A stretch of DNA of 64,000 nt, taken from assembly GCF_030272615.1 (NCBI RefSeq), contig NC_081412.1:669380852-669444851 (forward strand). Direction: 5' to 3'. Positions 1 through 11,307 of this stretch are shown in pieces; position 1 is the first letter of the stretch, and each line of letters begins with the position of its first letter. The position numbers and the translations under genes were made by a program. The stretch comes from Cryptomeria japonica (Eukaryota; Streptophyta; Pinopsida; Cupressales; Cupressaceae). Under the pieces are notes generated by a model that saw only the letters and a program-made list of their open reading frames with translations, did not search any database and was not told the origin of the DNA.

Positions 1-395
1 ATTTTGTGAATCGAATCTAACCAAAAGAATTCACCATGTACCCTGATCAATACTATCCTAATAACTTCCTTAGGAAAGTTTGGAATGATAAGGATCTCAG
101 TGAATCCTAGGGTTTCAACAATTTTATGTTTAGGTTTCACATTTCTAGAATTATCACATATAACAGTTTTGTACATGTTTTTGATTTCTTCATCTCCTAG
201 TTCTTCTATGTGGAAATGGATGTACATTCTGGGATCTTTTGCAAAAAAAACTACTTTGGGAATTTGGGAGAATCCACCAACATTGTCATCCTTTTTAGCT
301 ATCTTGGGAACTAGCTGAAATATAGGCCTAGGGTGTTTGATTACCTCGACTACAGTAGGGTTTGCTATGAACTCAAGTGCAGAGGAGGATGCCAT
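1..395 (-). CDS. Unknown ORF, open at the left window edge
   Basis: I read an uninterrupted minus-strand frame from ATG at 395-393 to the window edge, about 131 codons, checking every triplet. The protein begins MASSSALEFIANP. It is rich in Ile, Val and Lys and later contains FPKEVIRI and FFWLDSIHK. It lies downstream of the zinc-knuckle gag on the same strand, so it is probably a further ORF of the same retroelement. I do not recognise the family. The LDSIHK-type ending loosely recalls plant transposon-associated proteins that carry a conserved W-L-x(n)-I-H patch, but that is only an impression. No catalytic motif is visible. It is remarkable for being unbroken in a region where nearly every other element frame is broken. 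Confidence 0.5.
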   Translation of the reverse strand, partial: MASSSALEFIANPTVVEVIKHPRPIFQLVPKIAKKDDNVGGFSQIPKVVFFAKDPRMYIHFHIEELGDEEIKNMYKTVICDNSRNVKPKHKIVETLGFTEILIIPNFPKEVIRIVLIRVHGEFFWLDSIHK

Positions 396-738
396 GATTA
401 TAAATACCATTTTCTACCTTAGGAAAGATTGATTGCTGAAGTTCTTTTCCTCTTTGCTCGAAATGCCTTAGCTCTGGAGATTTCACACTCTTCAAATGTT
501 TGAATGCTCGGTGAAGTAAAATGGAGCCAAAACCACTGATTTATAATGTTAAATTGCCAACTACCACATTTAATGCATGCTGGTGAAGTAATCACTTAAC
601 TTTATTTGTTGGTATACAAATAATTTCTACTTTTACCATCAACCGAGGGAATAATAGCATATGTCTCATTTAATTTCCAAACCCTCAAGGAAACTTTCTT
701 CAATTTGATGAAGAGCTTCCTGCTGGTGGAGTACTACT
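396..738. other. Spacer between gag and the next ORF
   Basis: No supported gene. This is element-internal noncoding or decayed sequence between the zinc-knuckle frame and the unknown ORF. I see no repeat or RNA signature in it. Confidence 0.4.
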
Positions 739-1832
739 CTATTCTACAAGTGGAGTGTTGATTGGTTCTATCGGTGGAGGAGTATTTCCAACATTATTTA
801 GGTCTGACTTTCTAATCCAATGTTTTGAGAATTCTTGCTTAACCTCTTCAACTTTTTCTTTTCCCTTCAAGCTAGGACCATTGTTGTTTGTCGGTGATCC
901 TTTACTTCTGCAGAATTTTGCAATATGTCCAATCTTGTTACATGCATAGCAAGTCACATTATTCTTTTGAATATCTTTCCCATAACCTATGGCAGTTTGT
1001 GCTCTACATTGATTAGATAGGTGTCCAAATCTTCCACAAACATAACATCTAACATTCATTCTGCAATTTTCAGAGTTATGACCAACTTTGTTGCATTTTG
1101 AACAGTGACCGGTGGGTGTTTTGATATTTTGATAATTTCTAGATCTACATTGATTTTCTCTATGACTGTACTTATTACAGTTAAATCATTTTCCATTAAA
1201 TTTGTAAGCAATAGGTTGTCTTACCAGTTTGCTATGATCCTGTGTGTTTGCAGTACCAGAGCTTTCTCCAATTTCAAAGCCAATTCCACAAGTGTCACCT
1301 TTGGGTTTCTATTTCTTTAGTAAGTCACCAAGTTCTTCTGAGCTTTTCTTGAATTTTTTTGTGTTGATTTGCAATATCCAGTTCTCTTTCTAAGATCTCT
1401 TTCTGTCTCATCAGTTCATTGGAGTCATTCTGTGTATGCATCAAATCTATTTTTAACAAATCATTTTCATAGCTAAGTGGTGTTCTCATTTGCTACATCA
1501 CTTAGTCTTCTGGTCAAATCTTCTTCATTCTTCTTTCTATCTTCAATTTCTTTACAAAATCTCATAGTCATATCCTGCATCTCATTCCTTGTTGTCATGT
1601 TCTCTTGTTTTAGCTTGCATATCTGCTCATTAAGAGTTTCCTTTTCATCATCCTCAATTTGCATCTTTTCACAGAGTTCTCTTCTCTTGTTTCTTGCAAT
1701 GGTAAGAGTTTCTTGAAGTGCTTTAATAATTTCCTAAGCTGCCTTTAGATCATCTTCAAGTTTGATATTTTTCAACTTTTTTGTATCAAAATCTGAGAGA
1801 GTTGCTTCCAATTGCTTCATCAGATTTTCCAT
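739..1832 (-). pseudogene. gag: Retroelement gag: coiled coil plus zinc-knuckle array (broken)
   Basis: On the minus strand ATG at 1832-1830 opens a heptad-rich, Lys/Glu/Leu-rich coiled coil that runs to 1473 with one in-frame TAG. A frame change near 1480 leads to more coiled coil. From 1185 to 739 the frame is open and holds CCHC knuckles spaced C-x2-C-x4-H-x4-C: CSKCNKVGHNSENC, CYVCGRFGHLSNQC and CYACNKIGHIAKFC. A fourth copy just upstream (FNCNKYSHRENQC) has its first Cys codon replaced by TGA at 1188-1186. Gag knuckles bind element RNA during packaging, and the coiled coil probably drives particle assembly. Four knuckles is more than the single one usual in copia gag. The stops and frameshift make this copy defective. 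Confidence 0.75.
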
Positions 1833-1889
1833 CTCTACCGGTGTCAAGATCTTCCTCAAGCTATTAGGTTTCTGAAAATAAAGGACCAA

Positions 1890-1901
1890 GCTTTGATACC
1901 A
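1890..1901 (-). promoter_or_regulatory. Primer binding site (initiator tRNA-Met type)
   Basis: The minus strand reads TGGTATCAAAGC, two bases inside the LTR end. It matches the plant tRNA-iMet site TGGTATCAGAGC except for one base. It sets the direction of reverse transcription and fixes the LTR boundary at 1904. Confidence 0.8.
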
Positions 1902-1903
1902 AT

Positions 1904-2706
1904 TGTTAGGATTCCCACAGATACTAAGAGGGGGAGGGGGGAGGGGGGTGAATCAATATCTAACTGATAATCAAACTTTCTTAACTTAAAACATGTAGAG
2001 CAAATTAAAACTATGTACTGGTAAGCAAAAAATAATGCAATAAATAGAGATAGAAACAACCACATGAAAGACACACCATAACATAATATTTTAACGAGGA
2101 AACCTGGTGTGGGAAAAACCTCAGTGGGATTTGTGACCCACAATATTCACTTACTGGCCAATAAGAGAATATTACTGCTACAAGAGGGGCCTGCACATGT
2201 AGGAAGGCCAAGTGCCTAGAGCACACTGCTCAAAATAGAAGTCTCACTGACTTACAAAATGGATTATATAAATCTAGTGTCTTGTACTGCTTCAGAATAG
2301 CATCTATAATGCCAGATCCAGTACCGGTTTCTGCTCTACCTCTTACATAAACCCTTAACCTATAATTGCATAATAGGTCTGCCTTATTTTGCCTAATTAC
2401 ATTCTATCCTTCTTCTTACATACAATGTTCTACAATGATCTCTTATATATATGAGTCATTTTACAATGTTGCCAAGTCAGCTTATAAAGATAATAAACAA
2501 AATATATTACAACAAAAATCCCATCGGCCTTTGTGCCTGTATGCTTCCTTTCACTATCGGTGCCGGTGGTTTGAGTGCCGGTGTAGAGTTTGATCTTGCT
2601 AGTGCCAGTGGAATGTCTTGCCGGTGTCATAGGATTGTAAGGTTGCCATCAATGACAAAACCTTCAATCACCTACAATGTCTCATTGGAGTGTGCATATG
2701 CCAACA
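1904..2706 (-). repeat. 5' LTR (minus-strand element)
   Basis: About 803 bp, beginning TGTTAGGATT and ending CATATGCCAACA on the plus strand, so TG...CA in either direction. A G-rich run (1928-1950) followed by GTGAATCA lies close to the primer-site end. That signature is shared with the other copia LTRs in this window. The other end carries the phrase TTTTGTCATTGATGGCAAC (minus strand), also seen in related LTR starts here. No second copy is inside the window. Confidence 0.75.
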
Positions 2707-3711
2707 TTGAAGACATAAAGCCTTAAATGCTTTCCAAAGACTTTGGAGTCTTTGAGAAGTGACTCCAATTTGCTTAGGAATGTGACAATAATTAGGGGAT
2801 GGATTAGGCTAATTAGGAAGGGGTTAGAAGAGTCTAGAAGGGGATTTAGGATTGCAAGTGGATTTGGTGGGTGAGGGAAAATAGGATTTTTATTAAAATA
2901 AAATTTATTTGTTTCAACAAATACGTGCAACTTGCATTTTTAGGAGAATGCAAGTGGGGGATTTAATGATTTTAAATAAATGTTTTATTTATTTATTTAA
3001 AAGAGGAAAGGGGATTAAATTAAATAAATAGGATTTATTCATTTAATTGATTGTGAATTTGGTTTAATGAATTAATTAAAATAAATTGAATACTTTATTT
3101 AATTAATAGGAGAATGTTTGAGGGTGAATTAATTAAATGTTAATTTAATTAACTGTTGGCTAGTGGGTTTATTAATCAAATAAATAGCAAATATTCATTT
3201 AATTAAAATGGACTGATTTATGTGACTACAACTAGTAAAAATACCTTGGTAATTCATTAATATATTAATACTAAAGTTGGAAATTAATTAATAAATAAAA
3301 TGTGCTTGTATTATTAAAGTAAATAAAAGATAGATTTATTACCTTTAGAATCATATTTTATTATTTAATAAATCAAATGATTCCTAGTTTTATATTAAAG
3401 TTTTTAATTAAATCTTCAAGAGGAAGTTACCTTTTTGCAGCTTTTGTGCACACGTGAGTGAATTGGGAAATTTTCTTTCCCTGTGATGTTTTTGGGATAT
3501 ATTTCAGAAAAAAATTTAGAATAAGGGATTTTTTTTTTCATTCTTGTTTGTTTCATTTTTGGATGGTTTTGGGGCCTTTCTAGAAGAAGGATTCAGGCAG
3601 CTCGGCTTTAATTCTTTTGTGTTGGGGTTGGCATGTGTGCCAGGTACTGGCTCGTCTGCAAGAATCTCTTCTAGGATTGTGTTTCGAGGTAGGGATTTAC
3701 TCTCATCTGTC
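2707..3711. other. AT-rich noncoding region, probably old repeat
   Basis: Holds no supported gene. It is dominated by AATTAATTAAAT-like runs. The stretch 3239-3356 recurs inverted at 47055-47172, which shows that at least part of it is dispersed repeat. Confidence 0.5.
3239..3356 (+). repeat. Dispersed AT-rich repeat, copy A
   Basis: About 118 bp starting AATACCTTGGTAATTCATT. It matches the reverse complement of 47055-47172 with only a few mismatches. It is probably part of an old LTR or MITE-like family. Boundaries are set by where the match stops. Confidence 0.65.
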
Positions 3712-3716
3712 TGTGT

Positions 3717-5244
3717 TGATAGTTCTGATACTTAATGTAAGTACAGATCCAATAGCCAATAAGATGAGAGGGGGGGGGGTGAATCATACAAACTTAATAT
3801 TCTATAAAAACATCAGATTCAACCTCGGTAACATATACTTCAGTAATATAACCCAAACTGTTAAACATGCAAACTCAAAAGCATATAAACATCATAAACC
3901 TCATAACACCAGATTTAACGTGGAAACCCAAATAGGGAAAAACCACTGTGGGATTTCTGACCCACTAAGAAATATACTCTTCTAGAGTATGCTCGGTTAA
4001 AAGCAGATCCTGTTAAAGATTACAAACACATTGCTAGATGTGACCCGGTTAAGGGATTTCCCTTAGATCTGTTAGGATTTTCACCTTGTTAGAAGTGACC
4101 TTGTTAAAGGATTTCAAACACTCAATCAGAATGTCACCTTGCTAGAGGGTTTTACAAATAAGACTATTAAGTCCACTCGGTTAAGAGATTTTCTATCACT
4201 TTCACAAAATAACAGTAATAAAAATCTATCTGCAACTTCACATCTAAAATGCTAAAGCAGATTCTTATTTGTTCAATACAATCTAGACATAGAACTAATC
4301 TTTTCCATCTATTGGGCTTCTATACTCTGTTATTCAAATAGGTCTTCAAGCTTCTGTGCTCAGTAATCACTATGTAGCATCCCTATGCATACAGTTGCCC
4401 GCATTAATTGTTTATCAATAGTTCCCTATTTATAAACAATTAGCTAATCACTTAATCTCCTTGATCACATTTCCCATGATCAATCATAGCCATCAGATCT
4501 TCAAACTTGTCTAGGTTTAATGCATCTTTCGATCTGAAAATGTTTTACCCTACCTTGGAACTTGTGCTAGGGTATTGCAGTTCAATCTGCGCTATAGATC
4601 TTCATGCTGATCTTCCTTTGCCATAGATTCATTAACAAACTTCATGCTCGACATACCAATCATTTAATCAGTTCCATCTCATCAGCTTCCTTCATTAAAT
4701 AACGCATGTAAACATTTAATGCATTCTGTTATGGCTCGGTTACAACTCGGTTATGACTTAGTAAATACTAAACTTCACTCGGTAGACATTCCACCTTCAT
4801 TAACTGATAGCGATAACCTTAGGGTTTACTGACTAGGTTCCTTAGGGTTTACCGACTAGGTTCTTTGCTTGATAACATAGTATAGTATTAACCTTACAAT
4901 TTACAACATATGTATGATGTTAAAATAATCTAAACATCATGATCTCATCATTGTCTGACTCAGTAATAGTTTCCCATTGAATACCTTATTCATCCTCTTA
5001 TTCATCATAATCTTTTCTATATCTTTTACCGACATCTTTATATTCTTCAAATCATACTTCTCAAGATATGGCAACATCATACTGAATTAGAAAATCAATT
5101 TCTTGACATCAATGACAAAATAATAATATCAAGACAGTAAACATCCTTAATCAGTTATATCCATAATCATCAACAACCTTCTCAATATCCTAATTGAAAT
5201 GCCAACAATCTTTCATTATCTGTTATAATGCTATATTGCCAACA
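3717..5244 (-). mobile_element. Solo LTR with 5-bp target duplication
   Basis: About 1.53 kb beginning TGATAGTTC and ending TATTGCCAACA on the plus strand. It is flanked on both sides by TGTGT (3712-3716 and 5245-5249), the expected 5-bp target duplication. It is nearly the same sequence as the 5' LTR at 11308-12831. With target duplications on both sides and no internal region attached, it reads as a solo LTR, the usual product of recombination between the two LTRs of one insertion. The G tract at 3769-3779 and GTGAATCATA lie near the primer-site end of the family. Confidence 0.85.
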
Positions 5245-6929
5245 TGTGTTATTTGCTTCTAAATTTTGTAGAGATAAGTAGATTTACTTTTAAATTTGCC
5301 TCTGTGTTTGATTAGGCTTTGGTGAAAATTTATTATAAATGTAGTTGAAATCTTCCTTCTGTGAATGGGAGTTTTAAATTTTCAAATTAACTTTATGATT
5401 TTGCATTTGAAGCTCTGAAATTGTAATTTAGAATTGGGGCTTTGTAAAATTGTAATAGATTTCAGATTTGAGATCATGAATTTTGTTGATTGTAAAAAAA
5501 AATGAATAGATTTTTATAATCATTTTTCTCAAAATCAATAAATATCTTCTTGTTGTGCAAATGTATTGGAAACTGGGGTTTTTAATTTATTTTAATATTA
5601 ATTTATTAAATTTCATATTAATTATTCATTTCTAAGTTTGTTTATTTTGTCAGGGGTGTTTTTTTTTTTTTTAGGAAGTATTATGGAGGAGGGTTTCGCT
5701 CCACCCACAGTTGCACAGGGGGGAGAAAGGTTTCCACCCACAACAGAATGGGGGGTGGTGAGCCTTCCCACCCACAATTGTGTGGGGGAAGGGAACCTCC
5801 ACCCACAACAATATGGGGGGGAGGTGAGCCTCTCCACCCATAGTAGTGTGGGGGGAGGAGGGCCTCCACCCACAATAGCATGGTGAGAGGTGAGCCTCTC
5901 CACCCACGACTGTGTGGGTCCACCCATAATAGCATGGGTAGGAGGTAGCCTCCACACACGCTATGTGGGGTGGAGGAAATCCCTTACTAGCCATGACCCT
6001 CTCTATGTTCAACTCACCTGTAGTTGATTTTTGCTTGGATTTTAATGTATTCTTCTGTTTAAATTAAAATGCCCTACATTAATATATATAATTGGCCTAT
6101 TAATATTTAAAGTTCTGTGATATAATTATTGGAATGCCCAACAATGAATATGTTACATGTTCGGCTATGATTAAATTTTAAATTTAAATGTATAGGTTCA
6201 ACTTGTAAATGATACTGTTTCCGACCAATACTATTTCAAATTATATATTATTTTGTTTTAATCATAGTAGATATTGTATACACCTAAAAATGGTTTGAAG
6301 ATAATTAATTGAATAAGCAATTATTTAATTAATCTGCATCCCCAATTTAATTGAATTCATTAGTAATTTGATTAAATTCTCCCCTTTCATCTACTTACTA
6401 ATAAATCTAAGGATTTATTTAATAGGTTCATTTCAATAATCCCCTTTGATTAATTAATTCAAATTAAATAATTCTTCCCCATCAAACTCATTTCTTCTAA
6501 TCTTCTAATTAATTAAAACAAATCAATTTATGAGTTGTTGAGAATTAATTAGTCTTTTCATATTATTTGAATTTCTAAATTCAAATTACCCACATGCCTC
6601 CTAACTTCTAACCACCTAACCTAACCCATTCCATCTAACCTTGGTTTAATTAAAACTACCTTATCTTGCACATCCTAACTTACTATGGTGTTGATACTCT
6701 CCCCTTGAGACACATGGCATTCTTGGGCCACATGTCTCCTCTCTTGGAATCTTCTTGACACTTGTCACTATAGAGATGACAAATTTTCCCTTTCATCCAA
6801 CCTCTTCTAGAGGTCTCTTGAGAATTGTCACCGTAGAGATGACAAATGTTCCCTTCATCCAATCTCTTTCCCAACCTCCTTTTATTTCACCATTGATATC
6901 TTCAGACTTAATCTTGACTGTTGATTCCT
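5245..6929. repeat. Duplicated flank, copy A
   Basis: This stretch starts at the TGTGT target duplication and matches 12832-14521 almost throughout, with a few percent mismatch by eye. The match stops abruptly after TTGATTCCT. It contains a 33-bp minisatellite and AT-rich arms. No credible gene is present. Its presence beside both LTR copies means LTR and flank were duplicated as one 3.2-kb unit. Confidence 0.8.
5690..5975 (+). repeat. 33-bp minisatellite, about 8 units, copy A
   Basis: Units begin CCACCCACAA or a close variant and contain ATGGGGGGAGG, repeating about every 33 bp. Because 33 is a multiple of three, several frames stay open and give false proteins rich in Pro, Trp and Gly. 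Within each unit CCCAC and GTGGG arms face each other across a short loop, so units can form hairpins. Confidence 0.85.
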
Positions 6930-7057
6930 ATTCCCTGTATTGTTTCTTGTATTATTTCCTGTACACCTTTAGAAAACATCCTAAAGTGTGTAATGCAGCA
7001 TCAACTCCAAAAAGATATTCGATAGAGTTATCGGATTGATGCTTTCACCGAACTCGG
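6930..7057. other. Junction between duplicated flank and copia 3' end
   Basis: This 128-bp stretch lies between the break in flank similarity and the stop codon of the copia RNase H frame. A normal element would have a purine tract and its 3' LTR here. Neither is visible, so the 3' end of the element appears to have been lost when the two pieces were joined. Confidence 0.6.
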
Positions 7058-8642
7058 TCAGTGAGTAGAAGATAGGGGTAGGACCCCTAACTTACTTTTG
7101 AGATATTCAAAAGTGTCCCTTGGTAGTGGCTTGGTGAAGATATCTACTATTTGTTCCTTTGTGCTAACATACTCCAACACCATTTTGTTCTCTTGAGCTT
7201 CTTCTCTAAGATAATGATATTTGATAGAGATGTGCTTTGTCTTAGAGTGCATAACAGGATTTTTTGAAATATCAATGGCACTAGTATTGTCACAAAATAT
7301 AGTTACTGACTTGGTAACTTTCTCATTTATACCTTCCAATAGTTGTTTGATCCATGCAATGTTGGTACAATTCAATGCTGCAGCAACATATTCAGCTTCT
7401 ACTGTTGACTGTGAAACACATCCTTGTTTCTTGCTAAGCCAACTCACTAGTCTTTCTCCTAAAAAGAAAGCTCCTCCACTTGTGCTTTTTCTGTCATCAA
7501 TGTTGCCTGCCCAATTAGCATCAGTATAAACTTTTAAATCAAAATCATTTCCTTTCTGATATACTAAGCCATAATCCTCTATGCCTTTCAAGTATCTAAA
7601 AATTCTTTTGATTGCTGTCATGTGTGTTTCCTTGGGATCTGCAGAGAATCTTGCAACTATACCTACTGCATGTGCTATGTCTAGTCTATTGTGAACAACA
7701 TATTGTAGCTTTCCAATCATGGATCGGTAAAGTGTCTCATCAACAGATGTAGATTCATCATTCTTTGATAATTTACAGTTGGTAGTCATAGGAGTACTTA
7801 CTGGTTTTGAATCCTCCATTCCAAATTTCTTCAAGATTTCCTTTATGTACTTGGATCGAGTAATGAAAATCTCATTTTTTAGTTGCAGTATCTGTAAACC
7901 TATAAAATACTTTATCTCACCAATTAATGACATCTCAAATTCTTTGCTCATTTCATTTCCAAAGTTCTTGCATAAAGAGTCATTGCCACAAAATATAATA
8001 TCATCAACAAATAATGGCTGAGATCAGTATTCCATTTTCATCATTCTTCGAGTACATATTGTTGTTCTCACTTGTCCTTATAAAACCAATCTTAATCAAA
8101 TAAGAGTGCAATCTTTCATACCATGCTCTAGGTGCTTGTTTCAAACCATATAAAGCTTTGTTCAATTTACATACCCGATCTTTATTCTTGTCTTCAACAA
8201 ATCCTTCAGGTTGTTCAATAAAAAATTCTTCTTCTAATATTCTATTCAGAAATGCAGATTTGACATCCATTTGATATACCTTGAAATTTTTGAAAGAAAC
8301 ATAGGCCAACAATGTTCTTACTCCTTCAAGTCTAGCAACAAGTGCAAAAGTTTCACCATAATCAATTCCTTCTTCTTGAGCATAACCTTTGCAAACTAGT
8401 CTTGCTTTGTTTCGAATGACCTCTCCTTTTTCATTTAGCTTGTTTCTAAAAATCCACTTTGTACTGATTACATTTTTGTCCTTTGGTCTTGGGATTAGTG
8501 TCCATGTGTCATTCTTCTTGATTTGATCAATCTCCTCTGTCATAGCATTTATCCAATCTTCACTGTTAAATGCCTCTTTTACTATTCTTGGTTCAAATTC
8601 AGATATCAAACATGTGTTCTGTCTCAGTTTGTTCCTTGTCAT
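7058..8642 (-). pseudogene. pol: copia reverse transcriptase and RNase H (frameshifted)
   Basis: RVT_2-type RT runs from WINAMTEEIDQIKKNDTWTL through YQMDVKSAFLNRILEEEF and [16 protein letters not shown]. The frame then ends at 8004. The catalytic LFVDD is present but in another frame (about 8015-7995), so an indel lies immediately before the active site. The second frame continues through GEIKYFIGLQ, the RNase H segments VYTDANWAG and STVEAEYVAA, and the usual C-terminal phrase QIVDIFTKPLP, ending at 7058. These enzymes copy element RNA into cDNA in cytoplasmic particles. The frameshift would prevent a full RT being made from this copy. Confidence 0.9.
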
Positions 8643-8984
8643 AACTGGATCATCCTTATCTCCTATAATCTGACTTGGTGCATGATGTCTTCTGACATAC
8701 TTGGCTATTACAGGCTCGATAGGCTCTGTATGATCTTCTTCATCACTCGGTAACTAGATATTCTCTTCATTTTCTTCAACAGTCTTCTCAATAAGACTTC
8801 TCGGTTGAACATAGACAAATTCATCATAGTCTTCTAGTTCTTTGGAATTTCCTTCATCATTTCTTTCTGCAAATTCATCAATTTTCACATTTGCACTTTC
8901 TACTATTTTGTTAGATGATTTGATCAGACATTTAAATGCTTTACTTCTAGAAGAATAACCTAGAAATGTTCCTTCTTCACTCTT

Positions 8985-9755
8985 CTAATCAAACTTTCCA
9001 TTTCTATCATCTTTGTGTACATAGCATCTACTTCCAAAGATTTTAAAATAACTAACATTAGGTTTCTTATCATACCAGATTTCATATGGTGTCTTCAAAG
9101 TACCTTTCTTCAATTGTACTCGGTTCAAGGTGTAAACTGCTGTGCTTATTGCTTCTCTCCAAAATGTTTGTGGCACCTTCTTTTCAATCATCAATGTTCT
9201 AGCACAATCCACAATAGATCTATTTCTCCTCTCAGCTATTCCATTTTGCTGTGGAGTTCTTGGTGTAGAGACTTATCTTTTAATACCATGATCATTCCAA
9301 AATAAGTTGAAATCATCAGATGTGAACTCTCCTCCTCTATCTGATCTAAGACATTTCAGTTGTCTTCATGTTTCATTTTCAACTCTTGCCTTGTACCATT
9401 TAAACATTTGAAAAGCTTCTGATTTTTATTTTAAAAACATTACTGACATCATCCTTGAATAGTCATCCATAAATAATATGAAATATTTATCACCATAATA
9501 ACTTTGAACTTTCATAGGACCACAAAGATCAGTGTGCACTAGATCTAAAATTCCCTTAGAAGTGTAAGACTTACTTGTAAAGCTTGATCTTGTCATCTTA
9601 CCCATTTGGCATCCTCGACACATAGCATTCTTAGGGTTTTCAAGACTCAGTAGACCTCTTACTGGGTGCTTCTTACTTATTTTGATTAAATTATCAAAAT
9701 TTACATGACAAAACCTTTTATGCCATAACCAGGTATCATCTATCTTTGCATACAA
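8985..9755 (-). pseudogene. pol: copia integrase (interrupted)
   Basis: The frame from 9755 shows the GAG-pre-integrase/zinc part (TWLWHKRFCHVNFDN, then CRGCQMGK). It is followed by the start of the DDE core, with the first Asp in LVHTDLCGPM and the second region in MDDYSRM. The frame stops at 9426 and resumes in the same register. CARTLMIEKKVPQTFW and the C-terminal part KIFGSRCYVHKDDR end at 8985. Integrase joins cDNA to the host chromosome. In-frame stops between the pieces make it defective. It is in the same register as the gag frame upstream, as expected for one copia polyprotein. Confidence 0.88.
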
Positions 9756-9869
9756 ACACTTGTTACGAGTTGAGTCAAGGTGAAATGTGTTACCTTTTGT
9801 TTGTGTCCCAATAGCAGCTAACTTTCCATTCTTGTCATGAACTTTGACAATTCCTTTATGAAATTCTAT

Positions 9870-11243
9870 TCAGTAACCTATGTTGTTTAGTTGTGCTACA
9901 CTCAACAAATTGTATTTCAAACCTTCAACCCAATAAACATTATTGCATCTTGCATTGTCAAGAATTGTTATAGATCCTTTACCTTTCATCGGACATGGTG
10001 CATCATTACCAAATCTAACATAGCCTCCATCATAATCTTCTAATATAACACACTTATGTTTATCTCCTGTCATATGATGTGAGCATCCACTATCTATGAT
10101 CCAAGAATCATTAGTGTTTATGTGAGATATAAGGGATTTTTCTTCATACCTTTCTTCATCTGATCCATCTTTGATAGCCACATAAACTACTTCCTTTGTA
10201 TCAGTTTCATCTGATTTATCATCATTGGATTCCTCATCAGCTATTAAGCATGTCTTTCTATCTCTTCTTCTGAAGTCTCGGTGTCCTCTATAATGATTAT
10301 CTTTTTGTCTATCATCTCGGTAATCTCTCTTTTCAGTAGAATCTTTGTCAGGACAGTTAGAAGCCATATGTCCTATCTTATCACAATTGAAACATTTCAA
10401 AGGTAGTTTTCCATTATACTTACCTTTGCCTCTCGGTAACCTTTTGGCTAATAGTGCTTCAAACTCTTCTTTCTTTCTGATTTCCTCATATAGTTTGTGT
10501 ACTTCTTCCATGTTCTTGCGAAATCTTTCACTTGCTCCAGTGTGATCTCCTTTAGAGTACTTATACTTTATTTCATTGTAATCATTAGATTCATCAAGAT
10601 GAAAAGAACTAAATGTAGATTCAACTTTATTTATCGAAGATCCACTGTTATCAAAGTTACTTAACTCAAATGCATGTAGCTTACAAATAGTAGCATCTAA
10701 AGAAACTAACATATTAGGTACAGACCTCAATTCACTGATTGCAGAGACTCGGATTGCATAAGCCCGTAGAAGGGTTCTTAACAACTTACTTGTTATATCC
10801 TTTTCTTCAATAGTTCCACCTGCCCCTTTGATTTGATTGACAATCTCCTTTAGTCTTGTACTATACTCAGTTATGTTCTCACCTTCATTGATCCTCATAG
10901 ATTCAAGTTGTCCTCTTAGACTATCTACTTTTTCTCTTGGAACATGTTCATCTCCTCCATATACTGATATGAGCTTATTCCACATTGCCTTTACATCAAT
11001 GCAGCCTTCTAGATCATAAAACTCTGAATCGGTCAATGCAGATGTTATTTCAATCATTGCTTGAATATGTTATGGTTTTGCCTTTATCTCTTCCATAGTC
11101 AAAGGATAGGTGCTTGGTGTAACAAAATCATTCTCTAGATAGTATACAACATATTCTCCAACTCCCGATAGATGCAACTTCATCCTTTTCTGCCATGAAG
11201 AGAAACTTGACTTGTTCAGCTTCGGTGCATCCCTCTTATACAT
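9870..11243 (-). pseudogene. gag-pol: copia gag and protease (interrupted)
   Basis: The likely start is ATG at 11243-11241 (MYKRDAPKLNKSS). The frame meets TAA about 60 codons on, then stays open from 11057 to 9870. It contains a UBN2-like gag core, the zinc knuckle CFNCDKIGHMASNC, a charged Arg/Asp-rich stretch, and the aspartic protease with active site IDSGCSHHMTG and the later VEGLKYNLLSVAQL. Gag forms the particle and the protease cuts the polyprotein. A stop follows at 9870, just before the GAG-pre-integrase part, which continues in the same frame. Confidence 0.88.
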
Positions 11244-11293
11244 CTTTGGATCTTTAACTCAAGTGCCTTTAAACTTTTCCTCTAGAGTCCAAA

Positions 11294-11305
11294 GCTCTGA
11301 TACCA
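11294..11305 (-). promoter_or_regulatory. Primer binding site, TGGTATCAGAGC
   Basis: Exact match on the minus strand to the plant initiator tRNA-Met site, extended by TTTGG. It starts two bases from the LTR end at 11308, which identifies the right-hand LTR as the true 5' LTR of the copia coding region. Confidence 0.92.
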
Positions 11306-11307
11306 AT

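Larger units (their letters stand above)
1..2706 (-). mobile_element. 5' part of a minus-strand LTR retrotransposon
   Basis: Read on the minus strand, the order is 5' LTR (2706-1904), primer binding site, coiled-coil gag (from 1832), zinc-knuckle array (to 739) and an unknown open frame running off the window (395 to 1). The primer site and the LTR end (TGTTAGG on the plus strand) are directly visible. No protease, integrase or RT lies in the visible part, so the superfamily is not proven. The LTR style (C/G tract near the primer-site end, initiator tRNA-Met primer) resembles the copia LTRs elsewhere in the window. The element is cut by the window start, so its 3' LTR cannot be seen. Confidence 0.75.

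Noticed and set aside
5622-6012. Overlapping Pro/Trp/Gly-rich ORFs on both strands
   Set aside because: They are translations of the 33-bp minisatellite, whose period keeps several frames open; the same holds for 13208-13551.
3717-6929. A single 3.2-kb LTR
   Set aside because: The TGTGT target duplication and TG...CA ends at 3717-5244 delimit a 1.5-kb LTR; the rest is shared flank.
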